Origin: Oscillospiraceae bacterium
GTDB taxonomy: Bacteria > Bacillota > Clostridia > Oscillospirales > UBA644
Direction of reading: 5' to 3'
Length of the DNA stretch: 12,648 nt
NCBI GenBank assembly: GCA_015067385.1
Contig: SVMP01000051.1
Location: 1-12,648 of the forward strand
Shown: in pieces, positions 1 to 6,262 of the stretch
Layout: each line of letters opens with the position of its first letter
How positions within the stretch are numbered: the stretch's first letter is position 1
Notes under the pieces: generated by a model
The model's database searches: none
What the model saw: the letters and a program-made list of their open reading frames with translations, nothing else
What the model was told of the DNA's origin: nothing
Translations under genes and position numbers: made by a program

Positions 1-184
1 GAAAGGCGTGTCCCCCTCCGCTGTCGCTATTGCATGGATACTTCGCCATCCTGCAAATATTCAGGCTGTTATCGGCACTACAACACCCGAACGTGTCCGC
101 GATTACGCAACCGCCGCAGATATTACCCTCACCAGAGAAGAATGGTATTCTCTCTACCGTGCCGCAGGAAATATTATTCCTTAG
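1..184 (+). CDS. Aldo/keto reductase, C-terminal fragment (5' end outside window)
   Basis: The frame starting at base 2 is open from the window edge to a TAG at 182-184 and encodes the last 60 residues of a protein. The stretches AVAIAWILRHP, IGTTTPERV and LTREEWYSLYRAAG match the C-terminal end of YdhF-type aldo/keto reductases, NAD(P)H-dependent oxidoreductases with a TIM-barrel fold. In that family this segment is the last barrel strand, which helps bind the cofactor phosphate, followed by the closing helix. The catalytic Asp/Tyr/Lys/His residues lie upstream and cannot be seen, so the substrate cannot be inferred. The gene converges on the yitT operon and ends just before a shared terminator hairpin. 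The family call is firm. The subfamily is a judgement from the C-terminus only. Confidence 0.85.
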   Translation, partial: KGVSPSAVAIAWILRHPANIQAVIGTTTPERVRDYATAADITLTREEWYSLYRAAGNIIP

Positions 185-198
185 TTTATAATGTAAAA

Positions 199-240
199 AA
201 GAACACAGAAAACTTTTTTGTCTTCTGTGTTCTTGACTTT
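199..240. terminator. Bidirectional intrinsic terminator between the aldo/keto reductase gene and yitT
   Basis: A perfect 12-bp inverted repeat, AAGAACACAGAA (199-210) and TTCTGTGTTCTT (223-234), encloses a 12-nt loop. On the plus strand it is followed by GACTTTTTATT. On the minus strand the arm runs directly into TTTTTTACAT. The minus-strand T-tract is the better one, so the hairpin probably ends the long dnaX-to-yitT operon and also stops the plus-strand aldo/keto reductase transcript. Confidence 0.9.
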
Positions 241-265
241 TTATTCAAAAAATGATATTATAACC

Positions 266-1135
266 TTAATCGTTCGGCTTCTCTTCTTTGAAGCCTTCGC
301 CCAGAACCTCCGAAACTTCACCGATGATCGTAAAGGCTTTCGGGTCTGTCTCTTTAATGATCGTTTTGAGCTTCTGAAGCTCGAAGCGTTTAACAACTAT
401 CATGACCATCTCTTTGTCAAGCCCCGTGTAGCCGCCTTTTGCTTTAATGAGCGTTACGCCTCGGTCCATCTTTTCAATGATCTGCGCCGAAAGATGCTTC
501 GGATCTTCCGTAAGAACCTGGACAAGCTTCGCCTGATCGAAACCGTTGTTGATCTTATCAAGGAAAAGACCGGTGATATAGATCGTTACCGTCGCATAAA
601 GCATCGCATTGATGTCCTTGAACGCTATTGCCGCAATAACAACAACCACAGCGTCGATTATCGTAAGCATCGTGCCGTACGAAAATGCGTGGAATTTCTT
701 CGTTAAGATCTGAGATAACAAGTCTGTGCCGCCCGTTGAAACACCGCGCGAAACTATCAAACCCAAACCTATACCGCCTATAACACCGCCAAATATTGCC
801 GCCAAAAGCGGATTTTCGGTGTACTGCGGGAAACCGGGGATAAATCCGACAAAGTCAGTCATGAAATAAAAAATCGCAGACGAGAGCAAAATTCTAAGCG
901 TCGTCTTTAGTCCCATCATCTTGAACGCTATCAGAAACAGCGGAATGTTCAAAATAAATGAAACACTACCGATCGGAACATGAAAATAGTAATTGAGTAT
1001 CGTTGAGATACCAACCATTCCGCCCGGCGCGATAAGGTTCGGAAGTGTAAACGTGTTGACGGTTATACCGTACAAAAAGCTGCCGAATGTAAATAAGAAA
1101 ATATCTTTGAGAAATTCCTTTGTTTTTGTGTTCAT
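266..1135 (-). CDS. YitT family membrane protein (DUF161 plus DUF2179)
   Basis: A 289-residue protein of unknown biochemical role in the YitT family, which is widespread in Firmicutes. Residues from about 8 to 195 contain several hydrophobic segments consistent with an integral membrane protein. The glycine-rich stretch with the motif SRGVSTGGTDLL (around residues 128-140) is characteristic of the family. The C-terminal part, from about residue 205 (DRGVTLIKAKGGYTG, then a segment ending IIGEVSEVLG), is the soluble DUF2179 domain. The length is typical. The start is well supported: AAAGGAGGAGGT sits just upstream of the ATG at 1133-1135. It is the last gene of the minus-strand operon, 15 nt after mrnC, and ends before the terminator at 199-234. 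The ligand or transported species is not known for the family. Confidence 0.9.
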   Translation of the reverse strand: MNTKTKEFLKDIFLFTFGSFLYGITVNTFTLPNLIAPGGMVGISTILNYYFHVPIGSVSFILNIPLFLIAFKMMGLKTTLRILLSSAIFYFMTDFVGFIPGFPQYTENPLLAAIFGGVIGGIGLGLIVSRGVSTGGTDLLSQILTKKFHAFSYGTMLTIIDAVVVVIAAIAFKDINAMLYATVTIYITGLFLDKINNGFDQAKLVQVLTEDPKHLSAQIIEKMDRGVTLIKAKGGYTGLDKEMVMIVVKRFELQKLKTIIKETDPKAFTIIGEVSEVLGEGFKEEKPND

Positions 1136-1150
1136 ACGTTACCTCCTCCT

Positions 1151-1558
1151 TTAAAATATGTCGCAATCCTTGATTATTTCTTTGAAAAGCTCCGCTATTC
1201 GTTCATCATTTCCGCAAAGACGAAGATATCCGAACAGCGTTTCAAGCCCTGTAGCTCTGCGGTATTCATCCGCATCATTGTTTTTATTGGGCACGGAATG
1301 AGCGTTTCTGCCGCGTTTGAAAACAGCTATCTCTTCTTCCGTAAGTATGCCCTCTATACGTAAAAACGCATCACTCTGACCTTTACAGCTTACAAATTTC
1401 GTAGCCTCACTGTGAAGCTTTCCGTTGGGCTTGTTGCCTTTTCTGACAAGCATCTCCCGAACAAGAAGCTCGTAAACACAGTCGCCCAGATATGCAAGAG
1501 TTAACGGCGAATATGTCGCCGCCTCACGTCTCATCTCTGCTCTCTGCTCTTCGGTCAT
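1151..1558 (-). CDS. mrnC: Mini-ribonuclease III (MrnC)
   Basis: A 135-residue protein made of the RNase III catalytic domain alone, without a double-stranded-RNA-binding domain. In Firmicutes, Mini-III trims the ends of 23S rRNA precursor within the assembling 50S subunit. The signature LAYLGDCVYE (residues 21-30) carries the catalytic acidic residues, with D26 as the expected metal ligand. The downstream motifs RGRNAHS and ATGLETLFGYL complete the active site. The start ATG overlaps the recR stop by one base (TAATG), and a modest AAGGGA lies a few bases upstream inside recR, so translational coupling is likely. In Bacillus mrnC lies next to cysS. Here it is attached to the dnaX-recR operon. 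Confidence 0.93.
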   Translation of the reverse strand: MTEEQRAEMRREAATYSPLTLAYLGDCVYELLVREMLVRKGNKPNGKLHSEATKFVSCKGQSDAFLRIEGILTEEEIAVFKRGRNAHSVPNKNNDADEYRRATGLETLFGYLRLCGNDERIAELFKEIIKDCDIF

Positions 1559-2154
1559 TAAAGATCCCTTCTGTTCTCTATCGCCATAGAAAGCGTTAAT
1601 TCATCTGTGTATTCAAGGTCGCCGCCGATGGGAATGCCGAAAGCAAGCCGTGAAACCTTCACGCCCAACGGTTTTATGAGCCTTGAAATGTAAAGAGCAG
1701 TCGTGTCTCCCTCAACAGTCGGATTTGTCGCCAGAATAACTTCCTTGACCTCTCCGTCTTCAAGTCTCGCTATAAGCTCTTTAATATAAATATCATCGGG
1801 TCCTATACCCTCCATCGGCGAGATAACACCGTGAAGAACATGGAAAAGCCCTTTGTAATCCTTCGCTTTGTCTATCGCCATAACATCTGTCGGCGTTTCG
1901 ACAACGCATATCACACTCTTGTCTCTCTTAACGTCAGAGCATACGGAGCATACCTGCCCATCCGTCAGATTTTTGCAGATCGGACAGTTATGGATCTTCT
2001 TTTTTGCGTTTAACAGAGCATTCGCAAACTCCTCGACCTTTGCATCGGGCATCTTTAATACATGGATGGCAAGCCTTGCCGCCATCTTCGAGCCTATGCC
2101 GGGAAGTCTGCGAAAACAGTCCGTTAATATATCAAGAGATACTATTTTGTTCAT
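1558..2154 (-). CDS. recR: Recombination mediator protein RecR
   Basis: A 198-residue protein of normal length for RecR, which works with RecO (and RecF) to load RecA on SSB-coated single-stranded DNA during gap repair. The order of domains is standard. A helix-hairpin-helix segment (LPGIGSKMA, residues 17-25) is followed by a four-cysteine zinc finger (C57, C60, C69, C72). A Toprim domain follows, beginning near VVETPTDVMAID (about 84-95), and the protein ends with the conserved GIPIGGDLEYTDELTL segment. Its ATG overlaps the ybaB stop in an ATGA, so it is translated from the dnaX-ybaB-recR message. This order is conserved across many bacteria. There is no sign of truncation. Confidence 0.97.
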   Translation of the reverse strand: MNKIVSLDILTDCFRRLPGIGSKMAARLAIHVLKMPDAKVEEFANALLNAKKKIHNCPICKNLTDGQVCSVCSDVKRDKSVICVVETPTDVMAIDKAKDYKGLFHVLHGVISPMEGIGPDDIYIKELIARLEDGEVKEVILATNPTVEGDTTALYISRLIKPLGVKVSRLAFGIPIGGDLEYTDELTLSMAIENRRDL

Positions 2155-2504
2155 GTAAGTCCGGGAATGTTGGGAAGATTAGCGCCTTTTGTAAGCTTCG
2201 ACATCTCTTCGTCAGATTTCTTCTCAACGGTCTCAATAGCTTCGTTTACGCCTGCAATAAGCATATCTTCAAGCATTTCGATATCTTCTGCTTCGTTGGA
2301 AACGATTGACGGATCGATCTTTATAGATGTTATCTGCTTGTTGCCGAGTATCTTTATTTTAACCATTCCGCCGCCTGCGGAAACTTCAAACTCAGTAGCG
2401 TCAAGCTCTTCCTGCTTGTTTTTCATGTCTTCCTGAAGTTTGGTGATCTGTCTCATCATTGCCTGCGGATTTCCGCCGCCCTGGTTGGGTATTCTGACTT
2501 TCAT
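2151..2504 (-). CDS. YbaB/EbfC family nucleoid-associated protein
   Basis: A 117-residue small DNA-binding protein. Family members form dimers shaped like tweezers and coat DNA, and the gene is almost always found between dnaX and recR, as here. The N-terminus is glycine/asparagine-rich (NQGGGNPQAMM), then comes a charged helix (QITKLQEDMKNKQEEL). The core motif ATEFEVSAGGGMVKIKILG is diagnostic for the family. A clean AAGGAG lies 8 nt before the ATG and overlaps the TAA of dnaX, giving a 12-nt gap between the genes. The stop overlaps the recR start (ATGA). Function in the nucleoid or in support of RecR is known only in general terms. Confidence 0.95.
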   Translation of the reverse strand: MKVRIPNQGGGNPQAMMRQITKLQEDMKNKQEELDATEFEVSAGGGMVKIKILGNKQITSIKIDPSIVSNEAEDIEMLEDMLIAGVNEAIETVEKKSDEEMSKLTKGANLPNIPGLT

Positions 2505-2516
2505 TTTTATTTCTCC

Positions 2517-4202
2517 TTATAACATTTCGAACATGGGGTTCGTTTCTATATTATCGTAAGCATATGTGCTTCCGACGTATTTTACTGTGTCGTCGCCGCG
2601 CTCTATTGTGATCTTTCTTCCGAATTTGTGGTCGGCTTCAAATGCGGCTCTGATTTGTTCTATGCTTTTCTTTAATGAGTCAACATCTGCCTGCTTCGCT
2701 GTTATTATTACGATCTCATTGCCTCTGTATACCGCTTTCGAATAAAATTTCAACAGCATCTGCGTTGACATATCCTTTACCCTCGCCGCTATCTCGTCAA
2801 GAGTCTGAAATTCTCGCCACGGCTCGTCCGTGTCAACAACCGGCGGCTCTTCTTTGGGCTTTGGCGGCGGTTCGGGTGCTTTCTCCGCTTTAACATCCGC
2901 CTTCGGCTCTTCTTTTACAGGCTCTGCTTTAACAGCTGCAGGCTCGGGCGGAACAGCTTTCTGTTCAACTTTAACGGGAGCGGGCGTCGGCTGCTGTGAC
3001 GGTATTTCAACGGTTTTTTGCTGTACGGGTGCCGTCTGCTGCATCGGTATTCCTTTTGCAAGGATCGTCGCAAGCTTGTTTTCAAGCGACTCTATTCTTG
3101 CCGTGAGTGCCGCTGTGTCTTCCGAAAGATTCGGTCTTGCAAGCAAAATAAGGCATATTTCTATTTCCGAACGCGGATCGGCTCCTCTTGAAAGCGCCTG
3201 ACGTGTGTTACGCAATGTTTTTAAAGCGTAAATTAAAAATTGCTCGGAGAAAAGCGGGCAAAGCGCTTTTATTTTTTCTATCTCCTCTTCGGATGCGTCT
3301 ATAACATTTTCGGGCGAAGTCGTTGCTTTTGCCGCAAGGATACGTCTGAATACCTCTGCAAGCTCTTCCGAAAAAACTGCCATATCCGCAGACGATGAAT
3401 ACATTTCCGCAACAAGCGCATAGAGTGCGTCGGTGTTATTCTCTGCAACAAATTTTACAGCGTCGTAAAGCTTCGATTTTCCTATAACACCGAGCGACTT
3501 TTCGATCTGCTCGGGGCTTTCAAGCTCAAGAACTCTGTCAAGGATCGAAAGTCCGTCACGCATCGAACCGTCCGCAAGGTCTGCAACGAGCGATATCGAG
3601 GCTTTGTCGAGCGTTTTTCCCTCTTTTTCAAGAACGGATTCGAGAACGCCCATGATCTTTTTGATGCTCAGACGGAAAAAATCGAAACGCTGGCATCTCG
3701 AAAGGATCGTCGCCGGTACTTTATGCGGCTCTGTCGTCGCTAAAATAAATACAACGTGCTCCGGCGGCTCTTCGAGCGTTTTTAACAACGCATTGAACGC
3801 TCCCGTCGAAAGCATATGAACCTCGTCGATTATATATACTTTATATTTTGCCGTGATCGGCGCATATGCGATATCGTCACGTATATCTCTTATGTTTTCA
3901 ACACCCGTGTTCGATGCCGCGTCGATCTCCGAAACATCGAATATACTGCCGTCAAGGATCCCTTTACATACCGAACATTCGTTGCACGGCTCGCCGTCTT
4001 TCGGGTTAAGACAGTTTATCGCACGAGAAAATATCTTCGAACAGGTCGTCTTACCTGTGCCTCGTGTTCCCGTAAAAAGATACGCATGACCGATCGCTCC
4101 GCTTGCTATCTGCCTGCGGAGTGGGGTGGTTATATGATCCTGACCGTGTACATCTGAAAAATTAAGCGGTCTGTATTTCCTGTAAAGCGCAAATTTCTGC
4201 AT
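2517..4202 (-). CDS. dnaX: DNA polymerase III subunit tau (DnaX)
   Basis: A 561-residue clamp-loader ATPase. DnaX assembles with HolA and HolB homologues to load the beta sliding clamp and links the replicase to the helicase. The AAA+ module is complete: Walker A GTRGTGKTT at residues 45-53, a zinc-binding set C64, C73, C76, C79, Walker B with D126-E127 (IIDEVHMLS), and a sensor-1 stretch LATTEPHKVPATILSRCQRF near 155-175. After the oligomerisation domain comes a low-complexity linker rich in Pro, Lys, Glu and Ala (about 385-455), then a C-terminal tau-type domain. No convincing programmed frameshift site for a short gamma form is visible. The ATG at 4200-4202 has only a weak Shine-Dalgarno (CAGAG) and lies about 28 nt after the U-tract of the SRP RNA gene. 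Confidence 0.96.
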   Translation of the reverse strand: MQKFALYRKYRPLNFSDVHGQDHITTPLRRQIASGAIGHAYLFTGTRGTGKTTCSKIFSRAINCLNPKDGEPCNECSVCKGILDGSIFDVSEIDAASNTGVENIRDIRDDIAYAPITAKYKVYIIDEVHMLSTGAFNALLKTLEEPPEHVVFILATTEPHKVPATILSRCQRFDFFRLSIKKIMGVLESVLEKEGKTLDKASISLVADLADGSMRDGLSILDRVLELESPEQIEKSLGVIGKSKLYDAVKFVAENNTDALYALVAEMYSSSADMAVFSEELAEVFRRILAAKATTSPENVIDASEEEIEKIKALCPLFSEQFLIYALKTLRNTRQALSRGADPRSEIEICLILLARPNLSEDTAALTARIESLENKLATILAKGIPMQQTAPVQQKTVEIPSQQPTPAPVKVEQKAVPPEPAAVKAEPVKEEPKADVKAEKAPEPPPKPKEEPPVVDTDEPWREFQTLDEIAARVKDMSTQMLLKFYSKAVYRGNEIVIITAKQADVDSLKKSIEQIRAAFEADHKFGRKITIERGDDTVKYVGSTYAYDNIETNPMFEML

Positions 4203-4219
4203 ATATTTTCTCTGTATAA

Positions 4220-4234
4220 AAAAATAAAAAGACG
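4220..4234 (-). terminator. U-tract at the 3' end of ffs, a partial terminator in front of dnaX
   Basis: Reading the minus strand, the closing base pairs of the SRP RNA helix (ACCCGTC) are followed at once by TTTTTATTTTTTT. This is the arrangement of an intrinsic terminator that uses the mature RNA's own stem. The dnaX start codon is only about 28 nt away with no promoter between, so read-through must presumably supply dnaX mRNA. Confidence 0.6.
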
Positions 4235-4325
4235 GGTTACCTGCTGTGCCCTTTGTATGTGCTTAATGCTGCTCGGTTCCCCGCCTGACATGGTTCGCAC
4301 GCAAAGTCACGCAGGACCCGCCTTA
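4231..4325 (-). ncRNA. ffs: Signal recognition particle RNA, small (4S) bacterial type
   Basis: On the minus strand this segment folds into the single long hairpin of small bacterial SRP RNA. The 5' arm GCGGGT/CCTGC/GTG/CTTTG pairs with the 3' arm CAAAG/CAC/GCAGG/ACCCGT. The apex has the invariant layout GTCAGG, then a 3-bp stem CGG/CCG closing a GGAA tetraloop, then AGCAGC, which is the Ffh-binding site. Compared with the E. coli RNA, the short stem below the tetraloop is swapped (TCC/GGA there, CGG/CCG here) but still pairs. The predicted length is about 95 nt with no Alu domain. The 3' arm runs into GTCTTTTTATTTTTTT, so the RNA's own helix plus this U-tract probably serves as its terminator. 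Placement directly before dnaX is common in Firmicutes. Confidence 0.93.
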
Positions 4326-4331
4326 AATACT

Positions 4332-4360
4332 ATTATACACTATTTTTACCCTAAAATCAA
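4332..4360 (-). promoter_or_regulatory. Sigma-A type promoter of ffs (and probably the dnaX operon)
   Basis: On the minus strand, TTGATT (4355-4360) and a perfect TATAAT (4332-4337) are separated by exactly 17 bp. Seven bases further is the predicted SRP RNA 5' end at about 4322-4325. This is the only strong promoter visible for the whole minus-strand block down to yitT. The -35 hexamer lies inside the loop of an 8-bp inverted repeat (4345-4369). Confidence 0.85.
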
Positions 4361-4380
4361 GAGGGTAAATGAAATTTCAT
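4345..4380. promoter_or_regulatory. Pair of abutting palindromes between ffs and rsuA (possible operator)
   Basis: TTTACCCT (4345-4352) and AGGGTAAA (4362-4369) form a perfect 8-bp inverted repeat with a 9-nt spacer. It is followed directly by the perfect 12-bp palindrome ATGAAATTTCAT (4369-4380). The first repeat spans the -35 box of the ffs promoter. Its right half also overlaps the position where a -35 box for rsuA would lie, upstream of a TATTAT at 4380-4385. The symmetry is seen directly. A regulatory role is inferred, and I do not recognise the cognate protein. Confidence 0.4.
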
Positions 4381-4413
4381 ATTATTTTCACTATCATTAA
4401 CGGAGTTTTTACT

Positions 4414-5106
4414 ATGAAAAGAATCGACAATATTTTAGCCAATTCAGGCGTATGTACACGAAGCGAAGCCCGTAAGATCATTATGTCGGGCAGAATAACC
4501 GTAAACGGCAAAAAAATCACCTCGCCGTCCGAAAAAATCGACGAAAATGCCCCTGTTTTTCTCGACGGAAATCCCATAAATTCCGAGCCGCTTGTTTATC
4601 TCATGCTTAACAAGCCTGCAGGTTACGTCTGCGCAAACGATGAGCCCGACAGCGTTCTTACCCTCGTCCCGAAAGAGTTTTACCGCAAAGGTCTTTTTAC
4701 GGTCGGCAGGCTCGATAAAGATACCGAAGGGCTTTTGCTTATAACAAATGACGGCGACTTCGGCCATTCCGTCGCCGCACCGTCAAGAAATATCTCGAAA
4801 ATTTACTTTGCAGAGCTTGAAAGAGAGGTCACCGATGACGATATCAAGGCTTTCGCTTTTGGTTTAACATCTAAAAACGGAGACTCATTCGCCCCTGCCC
4901 TTCTCGAAAAAGGCGAGGGCAAGAGTGCTCTCATAACCGTCAGCGAGGGCAAGTATCACGAAGTAAAACGCCTCTTTCTTATAACAAATAACAAAGTCCT
5001 CTACCTCAAACGCCTCAAAACAGGCGGCCTCTCCCTCGATGAAAACCTCAAAAAAGGCGAAATGCGAATGCTGACGGAAGAGGAAAAAACGGCGATATTT
5101 CAATAA
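4414..5106 (+). CDS. rsuA: 16S rRNA pseudouridine synthase, RsuA/RluB/E/F family
   Basis: A 230-residue enzyme predicted to isomerise a uridine in rRNA to pseudouridine. The RsuA type acts on U516 of 16S rRNA (E. coli numbering). An N-terminal S4 RNA-binding domain (KRIDNILANSGVCTRSEAR, residues 2-20, on to about 45) is followed by the synthase domain. The catalytic motif GRLDKDTEGLLLITNDG carries the nucleophilic Asp at residue 101. MLNKPAGYVC (64-73) is the other family hallmark. I chose the ATG at 4414 because CGGAG lies 8 nt before it and the S4 domain starts there. An in-frame ATG at 4369 would add 15 residues with no family match and lies inside a palindrome. RsuA versus RluB/RluE/RluF cannot be settled from sequence alone, though the short length favours an RsuA-like enzyme. 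Confidence 0.9.
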   Translation: MKRIDNILANSGVCTRSEARKIIMSGRITVNGKKITSPSEKIDENAPVFLDGNPINSEPLVYLMLNKPAGYVCANDEPDSVLTLVPKEFYRKGLFTVGRLDKDTEGLLLITNDGDFGHSVAAPSRNISKIYFAELEREVTDDDIKAFAFGLTSKNGDSFAPALLEKGEGKSALITVSEGKYHEVKRLFLITNNKVLYLKRLKTGGLSLDENLKKGEMRMLTEEEKTAIFQ

Positions 5107-5140
5107 ATGGAACTTTTTTGTAAAATCTTCGTCTAATCTT

Positions 5141-5163
5141 ATAGGAAAGAGTTACTTTTCTAT
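5141..5163. other. Weak hairpin between rsuA and the lipoprotein gene
   Basis: ATAGGAAAG (5141-5149) and CTTTTCTAT (5155-5163) can form nine base pairs, one of them G-U, around a 5-nt loop. A T-rich run follows only after some 14 more bases (TTATTTTTTG), so this is not a standard terminator. It could end rsuA transcripts inefficiently or be chance in A+T-rich DNA. Confidence 0.3.
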
Positions 5164-5222
5164 GTTAGCAATTCTTATTTTTTGTACATCACAGAATAAT
5201 ATATAAAAAGGAGGACGGGAAA

Positions 5223-6239
5223 ATGAAAAAAATATTGATCCTGTTTATTTGTACGGTTTTCTTGTTTTCTTTTTCATCCTGCGACAACAGCGATAAAAAA
5301 ACAGACGGTTTTACACCTACGGAGCTTGCGGAATATCTTTCATCTGTTGACGGAATTACCAATACCGGCGCTAACAATAACAAGTTAATAATCTGTGAAA
5401 ACAATTACAAAATCTCTGCTTCAACTAGAGACAGAATGAACATCTATAAATTCAACATGAAGGATTACTTGCATTTATTTATTCCCGATGAAAATCCACT
5501 TTCCGGAGCGCCTTCTCTTTCGTATACATCTACGAATTTATTTGAAAACGAGGGACTTGCCCAGGCATATTTTTTTGATAAATTGAAAGAAGCAAAAAGC
5601 AATTATTATGGGGCTTCTCCCAACAATTTTGCGTACATAATCCGAGATTGCGGTTTTAATTCCTCTCCCGAATGGACTGAATGGGTAGATTATGATATTC
5701 CGATAAACCATGAGTATAAATTAAATCATGGGGAATGGAATCAGTATTGGTATAATCCGATAACAGAAGAATTTGAAATCGGCCATTATTACAGAGATCT
5801 TGAGAATTCAACGGAGATATATCTTGTATATCAGAATATGTCATTGTTTTATTACAGTGCGGGTCACTTACCTGTGTTGATGTCCGAAGAACTGTACGAG
5901 CATTTGAAAGAAACATATAAAAACTTTCATTTTGAGAACTATCAAAAAGGAACTGTTAAAGAATTTTCCGAATGGTTTATGGGCGAATACCTTGAAAATG
6001 TCCCGACTATCTTCTCTGATATCAAAGCGGAATATGTATATTACCCTGCCTACGGTTCAGGAATTCGAATGGATTTTGACGGATACGAAGAAGAGGGTTA
6101 TGATGCAGTAGTAAAGTGGTTTATTTCCGACATGAAAAATCTCGGCGTAAACTTTGATGAACTGCGCTCATACATCATCAAGGCGACTGTTCCCCATGAC
6201 GGCACAATTCAAGATATTTTCTGGGAACTGATTGGATGA
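5223..6239 (+). CDS. Putative lipoprotein of unknown function
   Basis: A 338-residue protein that I do not recognise. It begins with a textbook lipoprotein signal peptide: MKK, a hydrophobic core, and a lipobox FSSC with the lipidated cysteine predicted at residue 20. A short polar linker (DNSDKKTDG) follows. The mature protein is rich in Tyr, Asn, Phe and acidic residues and has no membrane segment after the signal, so it should sit on the outer face of the cytoplasmic membrane. A strong GGAGG (5210-5214) lies 8 nt before the ATG. The gene appears more A+T-rich than its neighbours and uses many AAT/TAT/GAA codons, which may mean recent acquisition or weak selection. It has no obvious functional partner, and a terminator-like hairpin lies 31 nt after its stop. 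Confidence 0.85.
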   Translation: MKKILILFICTVFLFSFSSCDNSDKKTDGFTPTELAEYLSSVDGITNTGANNNKLIICENNYKISASTRDRMNIYKFNMKDYLHLFIPDENPLSGAPSLSYTSTNLFENEGLAQAYFFDKLKEAKSNYYGASPNNFAYIIRDCGFNSSPEWTEWVDYDIPINHEYKLNHGEWNQYWYNPITEEFEIGHYYRDLENSTEIYLVYQNMSLFYYSAGHLPVLMSEELYEHLKETYKNFHFENYQKGTVKEFSEWFMGEYLENVPTIFSDIKAEYVYYPAYGSGIRMDFDGYEEEGYDAVVKWFISDMKNLGVNFDELRSYIIKATVPHDGTIQDIFWELIG

Positions 6240-6262
6240 GGTAAGAGGTACGAAGTAATAGG

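Noticed and set aside
2820..3060. Programmed frameshift in dnaX giving a gamma subunit
   Set aside because: The longest A-run in the linker on the coding strand (six A, near 3010-3020) is not in the frame of a slippery heptamer. It is also too short for likely polymerase slippage, and no clear stimulatory hairpin was seen.
4369..4413. Earlier in-frame start for rsuA at 4369
   Set aside because: There is no Shine-Dalgarno in front of it, the extra 15 residues do not belong to the S4 domain, and the ATG is part of a palindrome. The ATG at 4414 has CGGAG at good spacing.
5118..5145. Possible promoter for the lipoprotein gene (TTGTAA, 16 bp, TATAGG)
   Set aside because: Both boxes are poor and the distance to the gene is long. 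Another weak -10 (TAATAT at 5197) is equally likely, so no promoter is called.
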